A DNA stretch of 8,067 bases, from contig PLRZ01000463.1 in NCBI GenBank assembly GCA_003164075.1, forward strand, positions 1 to 8,067, read 5' to 3'. Within the stretch, counting starts at the first letter, position 1, and each line of letters starts with the position of its first letter. The DNA is from Bryobacterales bacterium (GTDB lineage: Bacteria; Acidobacteriota; Terriglobia; Bryobacterales; Bryobacteraceae). Shown one piece after another: positions 1 to 5,811 of the stretch. The notes under the pieces are model-generated. The model was not told the DNA's origin. It saw only the letters and a list, made by a program, of their open reading frames with translations, and did no database searches. The position numbers were made by a program, and so were the translations under genes.

Positions 1-90
1 GGCGCAGACTTCAGTCTGCTGGGTCAGAGACTCCTCTCGACCCGTCGCGCCGAGAAGAGTCTCGGAGCTGCAGGCAGGAGTGCCTGCGCC
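1..90. repeat. Composite palindromic repeat (REP/MITE-like)
   Basis: The segment opens with GGCGCAG (1-7) and closes with CTGCGCC (84-90), an exact 7-bp inverted pair. Inside are three further palindromes: GCAGACT/AGTCTGC (4-10 and 13-19, a near-zero loop), a 13-bp stem with one mismatch formed by 27-39 and 51-63, and GCAGGCA/TGCCTGC (70-76 and 81-87, loop GGAG). The whole could fold as one long cruciform. It lies just beyond the last gene of the minus-strand operon. Short GGCGCAG-type palindromes are, from memory, common dispersed repeats in Solibacter-like Acidobacteria. No transposase is visible. The left end may continue outside the window. The 27-63 hairpin could also help end the minus-strand transcript, but there is no T-tract to make it a classic intrinsic terminator. 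Confidence 0.6.
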
Positions 91-152
91 ACATCGTTGC
101 CGCAGAGAATGTGAGATTCACGAACCGGACCGCACGCCCCGAAGCGCAGCCG

Positions 153-308
153 TCAGCGGCTGGTCAGCCAGTACAGGAGTGCAAAATAGCCTCCGGCAAC
201 AATCACGGCGCCACAGGCCAGTATCTTGGCCAGCCGTTTCACGGTTTCCTTTTCGCCTCCGGCCGGTGCCTGGCCGGAGTTGAAGTGACGGCGAAGAGTA
301 ATGGGCAT
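153..308 (-). CDS. Small single-helix membrane protein, 51 aa, unknown function
   Basis: Reading the minus strand, ATG at 308 opens a 51-codon frame ending in TGA at 153. It is preceded by GGAGG six bases before the start, one of the best ribosome binding sites in the window, and begins 15 nt after the stop of the NrfD-like gene, so it fits as the last gene of the operon. The product has a basic, polar N-terminus (residues 1-26, with RRH at 6-8 and KETVKR at 20-25) and one hydrophobic helix at about 27-49, rich in Ala, Gly, Val and Leu, ending in WLTSR. It has one cysteine (C32) within the helix and no haem or iron-sulfur motif. By position I infer a small accessory or stabilising subunit of the membrane complex. 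I do not recognise a named family. It could be a chance frame, but the ribosome binding site, spacing and clean helix argue for a real gene. Confidence 0.72.
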   Translation of the reverse strand: MPITLRRHFNSGQAPAGGEKETVKRLAKILACGAVIVAGGYFALLYWLTSR

Positions 309-323
309 GCTTTACCTCCAGTT

Positions 324-1610
324 CTATTGAGCGGTGTGTGCACCGGCAAATACGGCGTCCGGCGCGGTGGAAGCCTCTGTCTTGTCCATGAACTCGCCGA
401 GCGAGATGGGCACGGCGACTTTGAGCATCAGGGTGAATAGCAGGAATCCTACGGCGAAGATCCCCGCGGCCACTCGCAACTCCGTCACGGTCGGGTAGTA
501 TTCGTAGATCTCCCCCAACGTGTCGGGCGTCAGGCCGGGAATGATCAGCCCCATCCCCTTTTCGATGTACACTCCGGCATACGTCGCCAGACAGCCAATG
601 TTCAGGGTGATGAGATTGCGGCGGGTGGTGGGTGAGATGAAAAGCCCGAACGCCAGCAGGTTCAGCCCCACCGCGCTCCACGCGTACGGTACCAGCGTGC
701 GATGGGCGCCGATGCCGAAGTACCAGTAGCGCGTGAACAGCAGATGCTGGGTGTTGGAATAGAATTCCTTGAAGGCCTCGGCTCCATGCAGGAACAGGTT
801 CAGGAACATGGCGTAGGCCATCAATTCGGCGATCTTGGAGATGGCCGCGTCCTGAATTTCGAAGCGCGTGAAACGCCGCAGTAATTGCAGCACCACCAGC
901 AGAATGGCCGGGCCCGAGCAGAATGCCGACGCCAGGAATTGCGGCGCCAGGATGGAACTGTTCCAGTAGGGCCGCGCCGCCAGTCCGTTGTACAGAAACG
1001 CGGTCACGGTGTGGATCCCCACCGCCATCGGCACGCTGAGCAGCACCAGGGGCACCACCAGTTTCTTGATGTAGCGCTTGCCGTGGAAAGCGCGGTAGAG
1101 GATGTGGGTGGCCACTACGAAGTTCACCACGAAGTACAGGTTCAGCACCATCACGTCCCACGCCAGGACGCTGCTTGGGAAGTTCAGAAACCCGAACGGC
1201 GGAATCAGATGCCAGAAACGGTCGGGCCGCCCGATATCCACCATCACGAACATCAGGCACATGGTGATGGCGCTGATGGCCAGCAGCTCCCCGTAGATCA
1301 CGATTTCGCGAATGGGCTTCCAGTTGTAAATATACGCCGGGATCACCAGCACCACCGCGGCCGCGGCCACGCCCACGAGGAAAGTAAAATTACCGATGTA
1401 GAAGCCCCAACTCACCTGGTCGCGCATGGCGGTCAGGCCCAGGCCGAAGCGCACCTGTTCGGAGTAGGCCAGCACGCCGGAGACAATCAGCGCGCCCAGA
1501 AACGCGAGCCACATCCAGTACGCCCGGTTTCCCCGGAGAATCAGCTTTACGCTGCCGCGGGCGAAGCCGCTGAACAGGCGGATGCTGTCGACTGCAGTTT
1601 CATGTGGCAT
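324..1610 (-). CDS. NrfD/DsrP/HybB-like quinone-reactive membrane subunit
   Basis: This 428-aa integral membrane protein belongs to the NrfD/PsrC superfamily, whose members bind quinone or quinol at the membrane and pass electrons to or from a periplasmic iron-sulfur subunit. About ten hydrophobic helices can be drawn (roughly 31-50, 68-92, 104-125, 148-172, 184-206, 222-244, 257-277, 308-327, 335-352, 378-399). Family-like landmarks are SWGFYIGNF at 67-75, DIGRPDRFWHLIP at 125-137 followed by FNFPSS-type residues (FLNFPSS, 141-147), and conserved-looking charged or polar helix residues such as H200, H275 and E279. The pattern is closest, by eye, to the long HybB/DsrP branch rather than the shorter NrfD/PsrC branch. 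Its ATG overlaps the end of the iron-sulfur gene by 11 nt, and I see no strong ribosome binding site of its own, suggesting translational coupling. The family is clear; the electron donor and acceptor are not. Confidence 0.92.
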   Translation of the reverse strand: MPHETAVDSIRLFSGFARGSVKLILRGNRAYWMWLAFLGALIVSGVLAYSEQVRFGLGLTAMRDQVSWGFYIGNFTFLVGVAAAAVVLVIPAYIYNWKPIREIVIYGELLAISAITMCLMFVMVDIGRPDRFWHLIPPFGFLNFPSSVLAWDVMVLNLYFVVNFVVATHILYRAFHGKRYIKKLVVPLVLLSVPMAVGIHTVTAFLYNGLAARPYWNSSILAPQFLASAFCSGPAILLVVLQLLRRFTRFEIQDAAISKIAELMAYAMFLNLFLHGAEAFKEFYSNTQHLLFTRYWYFGIGAHRTLVPYAWSAVGLNLLAFGLFISPTTRRNLITLNIGCLATYAGVYIEKGMGLIIPGLTPDTLGEIYEYYPTVTELRVAAGIFAVGFLLFTLMLKVAVPISLGEFMDKTEASTAPDAVFAGAHTAQ

Positions 1611-2454
1611 AGAAGTAGAAAAACCTCGGTACCGTATTCAATTCCTCTTTGAGCACCAGCACGCGCTTGTGCTCGATGATGTAGCGGATCTCGCTATCGG
1701 CGTCGAGGATGTTGCCGAACTTGCGCGCCCCCACCGGGCACACTTCCACGCAGGCCGGATAGCGGCCATTGCGGGCGCGCTGAATGCAGAAGGTACACTT
1801 TTCCACCACGCCCTTGGGCCTCGGCCGGTTGCCCAGGTAGTGCGTGTCGGGGTTGATCTCGTTCTCCGGGATGGTCGGCTGGGTCCAGTTGAAGTGGCGC
1901 GCGCCGTAAGGGCAGGCGGCCATGCAGTAGCGGCAGCCGATGCACCAATCGTAGTCGATAACCACGATGCCGTCTTTCTCCGCCCACGTCGCGCCGGTGG
2001 GACACACTTTGGTGCACGGAGGATTCTCGCACTGCTGACAACCCACGGGGATGTAGAAATGGCCTTCCTCGGGGACCTCGGCGGGATTGTAGTAGGGGTC
2101 GGCATGAGAGAAGTCCACGCCTTTTTCCTTTTCCATCTCGAAGACGCGGATCCAGTGGATCTGCGGGTCGCGCGATTGATTGTTCTCGGCCACGCAGGCA
2201 TACACGCAACGGCGGCATCCGATACAGCGCGAAATGTCGAGCGCATAGGCGAAATGCACGCCTGGGATTGGCCCGGCGTCGGAAACCTTGATGTCTTTGC
2301 CGAGTTGCTCCTTGTACTTGCGCTCCATTTCGGCGATGGACGCTTTGAGCCGGTCTTTGGGCGCTTCGTAGAGGCGCTTGGGGCCGCAGGCGGTGAGAAT
2401 CATGCCCGCGGCCGCACCGGCGGCGGATTGAGTGAACAGGCGGCGGCTTACCAT
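1600..2454 (-). CDS. Tat-exported 4x[4Fe-4S] ferredoxin-like lipoprotein (HybA/DsrO/NrfC family)
   Basis: This 284-aa protein is an electron-wire subunit that normally pairs with an NrfD-type membrane protein. Sixteen cysteines form four cluster sets: C77-C80-C83-C87, C139-C142-C147-C151, C171-C174-C177-C181 and C220-C223-C235-C239, the standard HybA/DmsB/NrfC arrangement. The N-terminus SRRLFTQS carries a twin-arginine motif (R4, R5), implying that the folded, cluster-loaded protein is exported by Tat. Unusually for the family, the signal ends in a lipobox LTAC (20-23), so C23 could be lipidated and anchor the protein on the periplasmic side. AGGAG lies 8 nt before the ATG. It starts 16 nt after the cytochrome stop and overlaps the NrfD-like gene by 11 nt. 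Its likely job is to carry electrons between the membrane subunit and the tetraheme cytochrome. Confidence 0.94.
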   Translation of the reverse strand: MVSRRLFTQSAAGAAAGMILTACGPKRLYEAPKDRLKASIAEMERKYKEQLGKDIKVSDAGPIPGVHFAYALDISRCIGCRRCVYACVAENNQSRDPQIHWIRVFEMEKEKGVDFSHADPYYNPAEVPEEGHFYIPVGCQQCENPPCTKVCPTGATWAEKDGIVVIDYDWCIGCRYCMAACPYGARHFNWTQPTIPENEINPDTHYLGNRPRPKGVVEKCTFCIQRARNGRYPACVEVCPVGARKFGNILDADSEIRYIIEHKRVLVLKEELNTVPRFFYFYAT

Positions 2455-2470
2455 GGGAGTCTCTCCTGGG

Positions 2471-2989
2471 TCATTTCATGGTCCGGTTGGGAGGCCGCGG
2501 CGCGGGTTTGGGCGCCAGCGCGTGGAAACGCGGCTGGTGCGGATTGTGGCAGTTCACACACAGCAGGTAGGTCTTCGCTCCGTTCCAGTTGCCGGTGCGG
2601 CGGCCATGAACGCCGGCGCGCCAGTCGCGATACTTTTCACCGTGGCACTGTCCGCAGAGACGGTAGGATTCGTCGAACGGCACGTGCTCGCCGCTGGCCA
2701 GGTGCAGGACGTCGCGGTTATCGGCATCGTGACAATCCAGGCACCAGCGGTGGGTTTCGTCGTGCTTGAGGACGATATCGGTGTGCATCGCGGACAACTC
2801 ACGCCGGTGGCGATCGGGAGTCATGCCCGCATGACAGTTGGAGCAGGGGAAAATACCATCCGAGAACGGCGGAGGCGGTACTTCGAGGTGTTCCGGCGGG
2901 CTGGTGACGACGGGAGGCTTGGTTCCATCGGCGGCCAGCAGAAGCAGCCCGGAGAGTCCCAATACGATGCCTGTCGCCCGGCTACGCAC
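2471..2989 (-). CDS. Periplasmic tetraheme c-type cytochrome
   Basis: This 172-aa protein has four CxxCH haem attachment motifs: CSNCH (49-53), CLDCH (83-87), CGQCH (112-116) and CVNCH (144-148). Further histidines (H61, H69, H76, H80, H96, H102, H128, H151, H156) are available as second axial ligands, so mostly bis-histidine haems like those of cytochrome c3/c7 proteins are plausible. Residues 1-20 form a signal peptide (basic start, then a Leu-rich core ending LLAAD) and a proline-rich linker follows, so the protein should act in the periplasm. The start is GTG at 2989, with GGAG seven bases upstream; it overlaps the previous gene by 8 nt. Next to an iron-sulfur and an NrfD-like gene it parallels DsrJ beside DsrO and DsrP, but it has four haems and is not clearly homologous. 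The tail (157-172) is proline-rich and basic. Confidence 0.93.
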   Translation of the reverse strand: MRSRATGIVLGLSGLLLLAADGTKPPVVTSPPEHLEVPPPPFSDGIFPCSNCHAGMTPDRHRRELSAMHTDIVLKHDETHRWCLDCHDADNRDVLHLASGEHVPFDESYRLCGQCHGEKYRDWRAGVHGRRTGNWNGAKTYLLCVNCHNPHQPRFHALAPKPAPRPPNRTMK

Positions 2990-3446
2990 AGCGCATCTCC
3001 ACCATGCGCTGAATCTCGCGCAGCCACATGGCCTGGAAGAGCTGCAGGCGGTGGCCGATGACGCTCGAAAGATTCAAAGATACCGTGTATCCGGTGCCGG
3101 GATGGGCGGCAAAGTAGCTGTTCAGGGCCTCGCGGGGAAGCGCGATCACCTCGGTCTCGAGCGCCGCGGAGGCCGTCAACGTAAACCGGTAGGGCGGGAT
3201 CAAGGCGGACCAACCCACGGTCTGGCCGCTGGAGCGCTCTTCGACGAGGATGTCCTCCTCGTGGCTGCGCACCTGCATGGGCAGGGTCAGGCGCAGCCGC
3301 CCGCGCGCTACCAGGTAGATGCTTTCGGCGGCATCGCCCAAGTGGAACAATTCCCCGCCCGTGGTCACCACCACGCGCTTGCCGAGCGCCAGCACGCGTT
3401 CGGCTTCATCCGGAGCCAATCCTTTGAGAAGGTCTATATCCGCCAT
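2982..3446 (-). CDS. Stand-alone cyclic-nucleotide-binding-like domain protein (Crp-type beta-roll)
   Basis: The 154-aa product matches the cNMP-binding domain of Crp/Fnr regulators: an entry helix (LLKGLAPDEAERVLAL, 6-21), the beta-roll with GELFHLGDAAESIYLVARGRL (31-51) and a phosphate-cassette region, VGWSALIPPYRFTL (77-90). In cAMP-binding members the cassette carries a Gly-Glu pair and a later Arg; here the Glu position appears to be Trp (G78-W79) while R87 remains, so classical cAMP binding is doubtful. After the long C-helix (about 124-150) the protein stops, with no helix-turn-helix, so it is not a transcription factor in itself. The start at 3446 has GAGG seven bases upstream and lies 9 nt after the previous gene. 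In this operon it is more likely a sensory or regulatory subunit of the redox complex. No signal peptide is seen, so it should be cytoplasmic. Confidence 0.85.
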   Translation of the reverse strand: MADIDLLKGLAPDEAERVLALGKRVVVTTGGELFHLGDAAESIYLVARGRLRLTLPMQVRSHEEDILVEERSSGQTVGWSALIPPYRFTLTASAALETEVIALPREALNSYFAAHPGTGYTVSLNLSSVIGHRLQLFQAMWLREIQRMVEMRCA

Positions 3447-3455
3447 GGAAGGGCC

Positions 3456-3800
3456 TCAGTTCACCAGCGTGGAAATGGTGCGGCTATGCAGCAACGAAGC
3501 GTTGGGAGATTCCAGGAAGCATTCCGCGGCCGCGTGTTCCAGGCGGACGTGGTTTTCAATCTGGAGCAGCAGAGCTTCAATCGGAACCCTGGTGCGCGCC
3601 GCCATGGGGAGCATCGGCGGATCGACAAAGAAGCGCGCGGGCGAGGCCGCGGCCTTGACGATTTCCTTCTCAACCCCCGGTTCAACCCCCGGCGACGCGG
3701 CGACCGGGTTCACCGAATCGCGCGTCGCAGCCCCGAAGGCCAGACAGCAGACCGCCAGCCCAAACACGCTCAGACAAGCACCCATCAGCAACATTTCCAT
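3456..3800 (-). CDS. Hypothetical secreted or membrane-anchored protein, 114 aa
   Basis: This is the first gene of the minus-strand operon. The start ATG at 3800 has AAGGAG ten bases upstream; an in-frame ATG two codons later is an alternative. Residues 4-25 form a hydrophobic segment (signal anchor or signal peptide; cysteines at 9, 18 and 19 do not make a convincing lipobox). A low-complexity stretch rich in Pro, Val, Ala and Glu follows (30-56), then a better-ordered C-terminal part (60-105) that contains an amphipathic helix, EALLLQIENHVRLEHAAAE (75-93). There are no haem or metal motifs, though H84, H89 and C94 fall in or next to this helix. I do not recognise a named family. Its place at the head of an operon for a quinone-linked electron-transfer complex suggests a periplasmic accessory or assembly factor, which is inference only. 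Confidence 0.75.
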   Translation of the reverse strand: MEMLLMGACLSVFGLAVCCLAFGAATRDSVNPVAASPGVEPGVEKEIVKAAASPARFFVDPPMLPMAARTRVPIEALLLQIENHVRLEHAAAECFLESPNASLLHSRTISTLVN

Positions 3801-3832
3801 TTGCGGGCAACTCCTTTTCGGAACGGCCTAAA

Positions 3833-3848
3833 GGCACGCCGGCTGCCA
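3833..3848 (-). promoter_or_regulatory. Candidate sigma-54 (-24/-12) promoter of the electron-transfer operon
   Basis: On the minus strand the 16-mer TGGCAGCCGGCGTGCC has GG and GC separated by exactly ten bases, as in the TGGCACG-N4-TTGCA consensus (TGGCA and TGC match). The predicted transcript start would be near 3823, leaving about 22 nt with a well-placed AAGGAG before the ATG at 3800. A complete sigma-54 activator is encoded by the adjacent divergent operon. Caution: the motif is nearly palindromic, and the plus strand (3832-3847, AGGCACGCCGGCTGCC) matches equally well or slightly better. The minus orientation is preferred because of the short leader and because both dyads then lie upstream of it. 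Confidence 0.5.
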
Positions 3849-3900
3849 AAGCGCAAACCTCTGAGAATGCGAGGCCGCGCGCGCAACTGAACTGGCAAGC

Positions 3901-3913
3901 TGACATAATGTCA
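3901..3913. promoter_or_regulatory. Perfect dyad TGACAT-A-ATGTCA, candidate activator-binding site 1
   Basis: A perfect inverted repeat of 6-bp arms with a one-base centre lies in the divergent control region. Relative to the inferred minus-strand start near 3823 it sits at about -78 to -90, the usual distance for a sigma-54 enhancer. The activator encoded at 5808-7175 ends in a Fis-type helix-turn-helix, and such dimers bind dyads. Assigning the site to this protein is inference. Confidence 0.5.
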
Positions 3914-3931
3914 CTGACAGACAGGCAGCCG

Positions 3932-3960
3932 TTGACGCTTTCGGCAGAGTATGACATGAT
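3932..3960 (+). promoter_or_regulatory. Possible sigma-70 promoter of the sensor-kinase operon
   Basis: TTGACG (3932-3937) and CATGAT (3955-3960) are separated by 17 bp; they match the -35 and -10 consensus at five and four of six positions. Transcription would start around 3967, only a few bases before the GTG at 3973, giving a nearly leaderless message. This fits the lack of a visible ribosome binding site there. It is a weak match in GC-rich DNA. Confidence 0.32.
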
Positions 3961-3964
3961 GCGA
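3952..3964. promoter_or_regulatory. Second, imperfect dyad copy TGACATGATGCGA, candidate site 2
   Basis: Ten of thirteen bases equal the perfect dyad at 3901-3913 and the left arm TGACAT is identical. The two copies start 51 bp apart, close to five helical turns, so they would lie on the same DNA face. The site overlaps the possible -10 box of the kinase gene, which would allow the bound regulator to control its own operon. Confidence 0.4.
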
Positions 3965-3972
3965 CCAAACCA

Positions 3973-5811
3973 GTGGCTAGCGGCTTAAGGTCGTCGTTTG
4001 CCAGCACGACCGTGGGTCTTGCTGTGGGAGTCACCGCGGCTGTTGTGCTCGCATGTGCCGGCGGCGCTTTCCTCTATTCGCAGCACCATATGCAGTCTCT
4101 TCTGGGGATGGCGAGAGAGACCGCGCTCGCCGAAGGCGATCTGATCCGCGTGGCGCTGGAACACCAGATGATCGAGAATGAGCGGACCCTGATCGCCAAA
4201 ATGATCGACAGCTTTCGCAAGCAATCGCGCGTGGAGCGGCTGGTGTTGCTGGACCGCGCCGGCGTGGAGCGTTACCCCGCCGGGAGCGGCGCCCCGGATG
4301 CCGAACTGCGGATCGACTCGCCGACCTGCCAGGCCTGCCACCGCTACCCGGCCGCGCAGAGAGGATCGAGCCGCGTGATTGAAACCCGCGGCGGCAAAGT
4401 GCTGCGTACCGTGATCCCCATTCGCAACCGTGCGGAATGCTTCGGCTGCCACGATCCACGCTACAAGATCAATGGCATTCTGATTCTGGATTACCGGACG
4501 GACCGGCTGAGCGAAGCCATGGCGCGCGATCTGCGCTGGCTGGTGGGGGGAACCGCGGCCATCACGCTGCTGCTGGTAGGCGCCATCGGAGTGGTTATCC
4601 GGGTGGCGGTGCTGCGCCGGTTGCAGCGATTCGAAACCACGGCCCGGCAGATCGCCGGCGGCGACCTGGCGCAGCGCGTGCCGTCGGGCGGCAGCGACAC
4701 GATTTCCTGGCTGGCGCGCGAGTTCAATACCATGGCCGATTCCGTCACCGGGCTGGTGGGCGAAGTGCGCAACCAGCGCGAACGGCTGGAGACCGTGATC
4801 AACAGCATTGACGACGGAATCGTGGTGCTGGACGCGCAACGCCACGTGATCGCCGCCAACGATTCGTTTCTGCTGCGCGCGCAGCACTCCCGCGAGCAGG
4901 TGTTGGGCTGCCAGTGCCGCGAGCTCAGCCCCGGAGGCTGCACCGTGGGCGACTGTCCGACCCTGGCATGTCTGACATCCGGGGCGCGCCAGGTGCGGAT
5001 CTGCGAACGGCGCACGCCGGAGGGGAAAGTGGTATGGGAGGAGGTGCACGCTTCGCCCATTCTGGATTCCTCCGGGCGCCTGCAACAGGTGGTGGAAGTG
5101 TGGCGCGACATTTCCGAGCGGCGCGCGGCGGAGGCCCACCTGGCCGAATCGCACCGGCTGGCGTCGGTGGGCACGCTGGCGTCGGGATTTTCCCACGAGC
5201 TGAACACGCCGCTGGCCACCGTGCTGACCTGCGTGGAAGGCATCCTGAAGGAGACCGATTCGGCATGGATCCGCGAGAGCGCCACCATCGCCCGCGAGCA
5301 ACTGCTGCGCTGCCGGGGAATCACGCAGCACTTCCTGCGCATGTCGCGCGGACAGCGCTCGCAGGGCGAAGTGGTGGACCTGGCGGCGGTGATTGGCGCG
5401 GTGGCGCGTCTCATTGAGCCGACCGCGCGCGAACATCGGGTGAAGGTGGAGGTGCGAGAGTTGGCCGCCGGCATGCACGTGCGGGCCGAAGAGGCGGAGT
5501 TGCAACACACCCTCATCAACCTGTTGCTGAACGCGGTACAGGCTTCGCCGCCGGGAAGCCGCGTCACGGTGGAAGCCGACGCGTGCGAGCAGGTGCGCGT
5601 GCGCGTCATCGACAACGGCTGCGGCATCGCGCCCGAAGATCAGAAGCGCATCTTCGACCCGTTTTTCAGCACCCGGCAGGGCGGCACGGGATTGGGTTTG
5701 TTCCTCTCGCTGAACTTCGTGCGCCGGTGGGGTGGAGAACTCCGCGTAATCAGCGAACCGGGCCGTGGTTCGACGTTTGAAATCGTCCTGCCGGCATTGG
5801 TGCACGCATGA
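3973..5811 (+). CDS. Membrane sensor histidine kinase with a diheme-c periplasmic domain and Cys-rich PAS domain
   Basis: The 612-aa kinase has, in order: a membrane helix (about 13-34); a periplasmic domain (35-186) with two haem-c motifs, CQACH (119-123) and CFGCH (156-160), the second followed by a PAS-like strand (KINGILILDY, 165-174); a second helix (about 189-212); a HAMP linker (about 213-265); a PAS domain (about 270-385) with clustered cysteines C313, C315, C323, C328 and C333; a phospho-acceptor helix with H408 in FSHELNTP; and an ATPase domain with N520, DNGCG (547-551) and GGTGLGL (570-576). Covalent haem means it should sense periplasmic redox state or a small ligand; the cysteine cluster may hold a metal or iron-sulfur centre. 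The start is GTG at 3973, since a stop lies upstream in frame (3952) and no clear ribosome binding site is present; GTG at 4012 is an alternative that would shorten the first helix. Its stop overlaps the regulator start (ATGA). Its family is certain; its ligand is unknown. Confidence 0.93.
   Translation: MASGLRSSFASTTVGLAVGVTAAVVLACAGGAFLYSQHHMQSLLGMARETALAEGDLIRVALEHQMIENERTLIAKMIDSFRKQSRVERLVLLDRAGVERYPAGSGAPDAELRIDSPTCQACHRYPAAQRGSSRVIETRGGKVLRTVIPIRNRAECFGCHDPRYKINGILILDYRTDRLSEAMARDLRWLVGGTAAITLLLVGAIGVVIRVAVLRRLQRFETTARQIAGGDLAQRVPSGGSDTISWLAREFNTMADSVTGLVGEVRNQRERLETVINSIDDGIVVLDAQRHVIAANDSFLLRAQHSREQVLGCQCRELSPGGCTVGDCPTLACLTSGARQVRICERRTPEGKVVWEEVHASPILDSSGRLQQVVEVWRDISERRAAEAHLAESHRLASVGTLASGFSHELNTPLATVLTCVEGILKETDSAWIRESATIAREQLLRCRGITQHFLRMSRGQRSQGEVVDLAAVIGAVARLIEPTAREHRVKVEVRELAAGMHVRAEEAELQHTLINLLLNAVQASPPGSRVTVEADACEQVRVRVIDNGCGIAPEDQKRIFDPFFSTRQGGTGLGLFLSLNFVRRWGGELRVISEPGRGSTFEIVLPALVHA

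Noticed and set aside
80..440. Short plus-strand frames near the left edge
   Set aside because: They start in the palindromic repeat and continue antisense to the small membrane protein and NrfD-like gene, without ribosome binding sites or domains.
118..1260. 380-codon minus-strand frame overlapping the NrfD-like gene
   Set aside because: Out of frame with a clear ten-helix membrane protein; low-complexity Arg/Gly/His composition and no domain. Only the separate 153-308 frame in this stretch has a good ribosome binding site.
3832..3847. Sigma-54 type match on the plus strand, AGGCACGCCGGCTGCC
   Set aside because: It matches the consensus at least as well as the minus-strand reading because the element is almost palindromic, but it would give a leader of about 115 nt for the kinase gene and leave both dyads downstream. 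Not fully excluded; the element might even act both ways.
2838..3890. 350-codon plus-strand frame opposite the cytochrome and cNMP genes
   Set aside because: It crosses three well-supported minus-strand genes and the control region, and its composition is that of antisense GC-rich coding DNA.
3932..3955. Alternative promoter TTGACG with TATGAC
   Set aside because: Spacing is only 12 bp, too short for sigma-70; the 17-bp pairing with CATGAT was kept instead.
4968..4978. Palindrome ATGTC-T-GACAT inside the kinase gene, reminiscent of the control-region dyad
   Set aside because: The half-sites are in the opposite arrangement and lie within a conserved cysteine-rich coding stretch, so chance is more likely.
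3985..5805. 606-codon open frame on the minus strand opposite the sensor kinase
   Set aside because: It mirrors the kinase gene codon for codon in GC-rich DNA, is rich in His, Arg and Gln with no domain, and the plus-strand frame has complete kinase motifs. It is a shadow.
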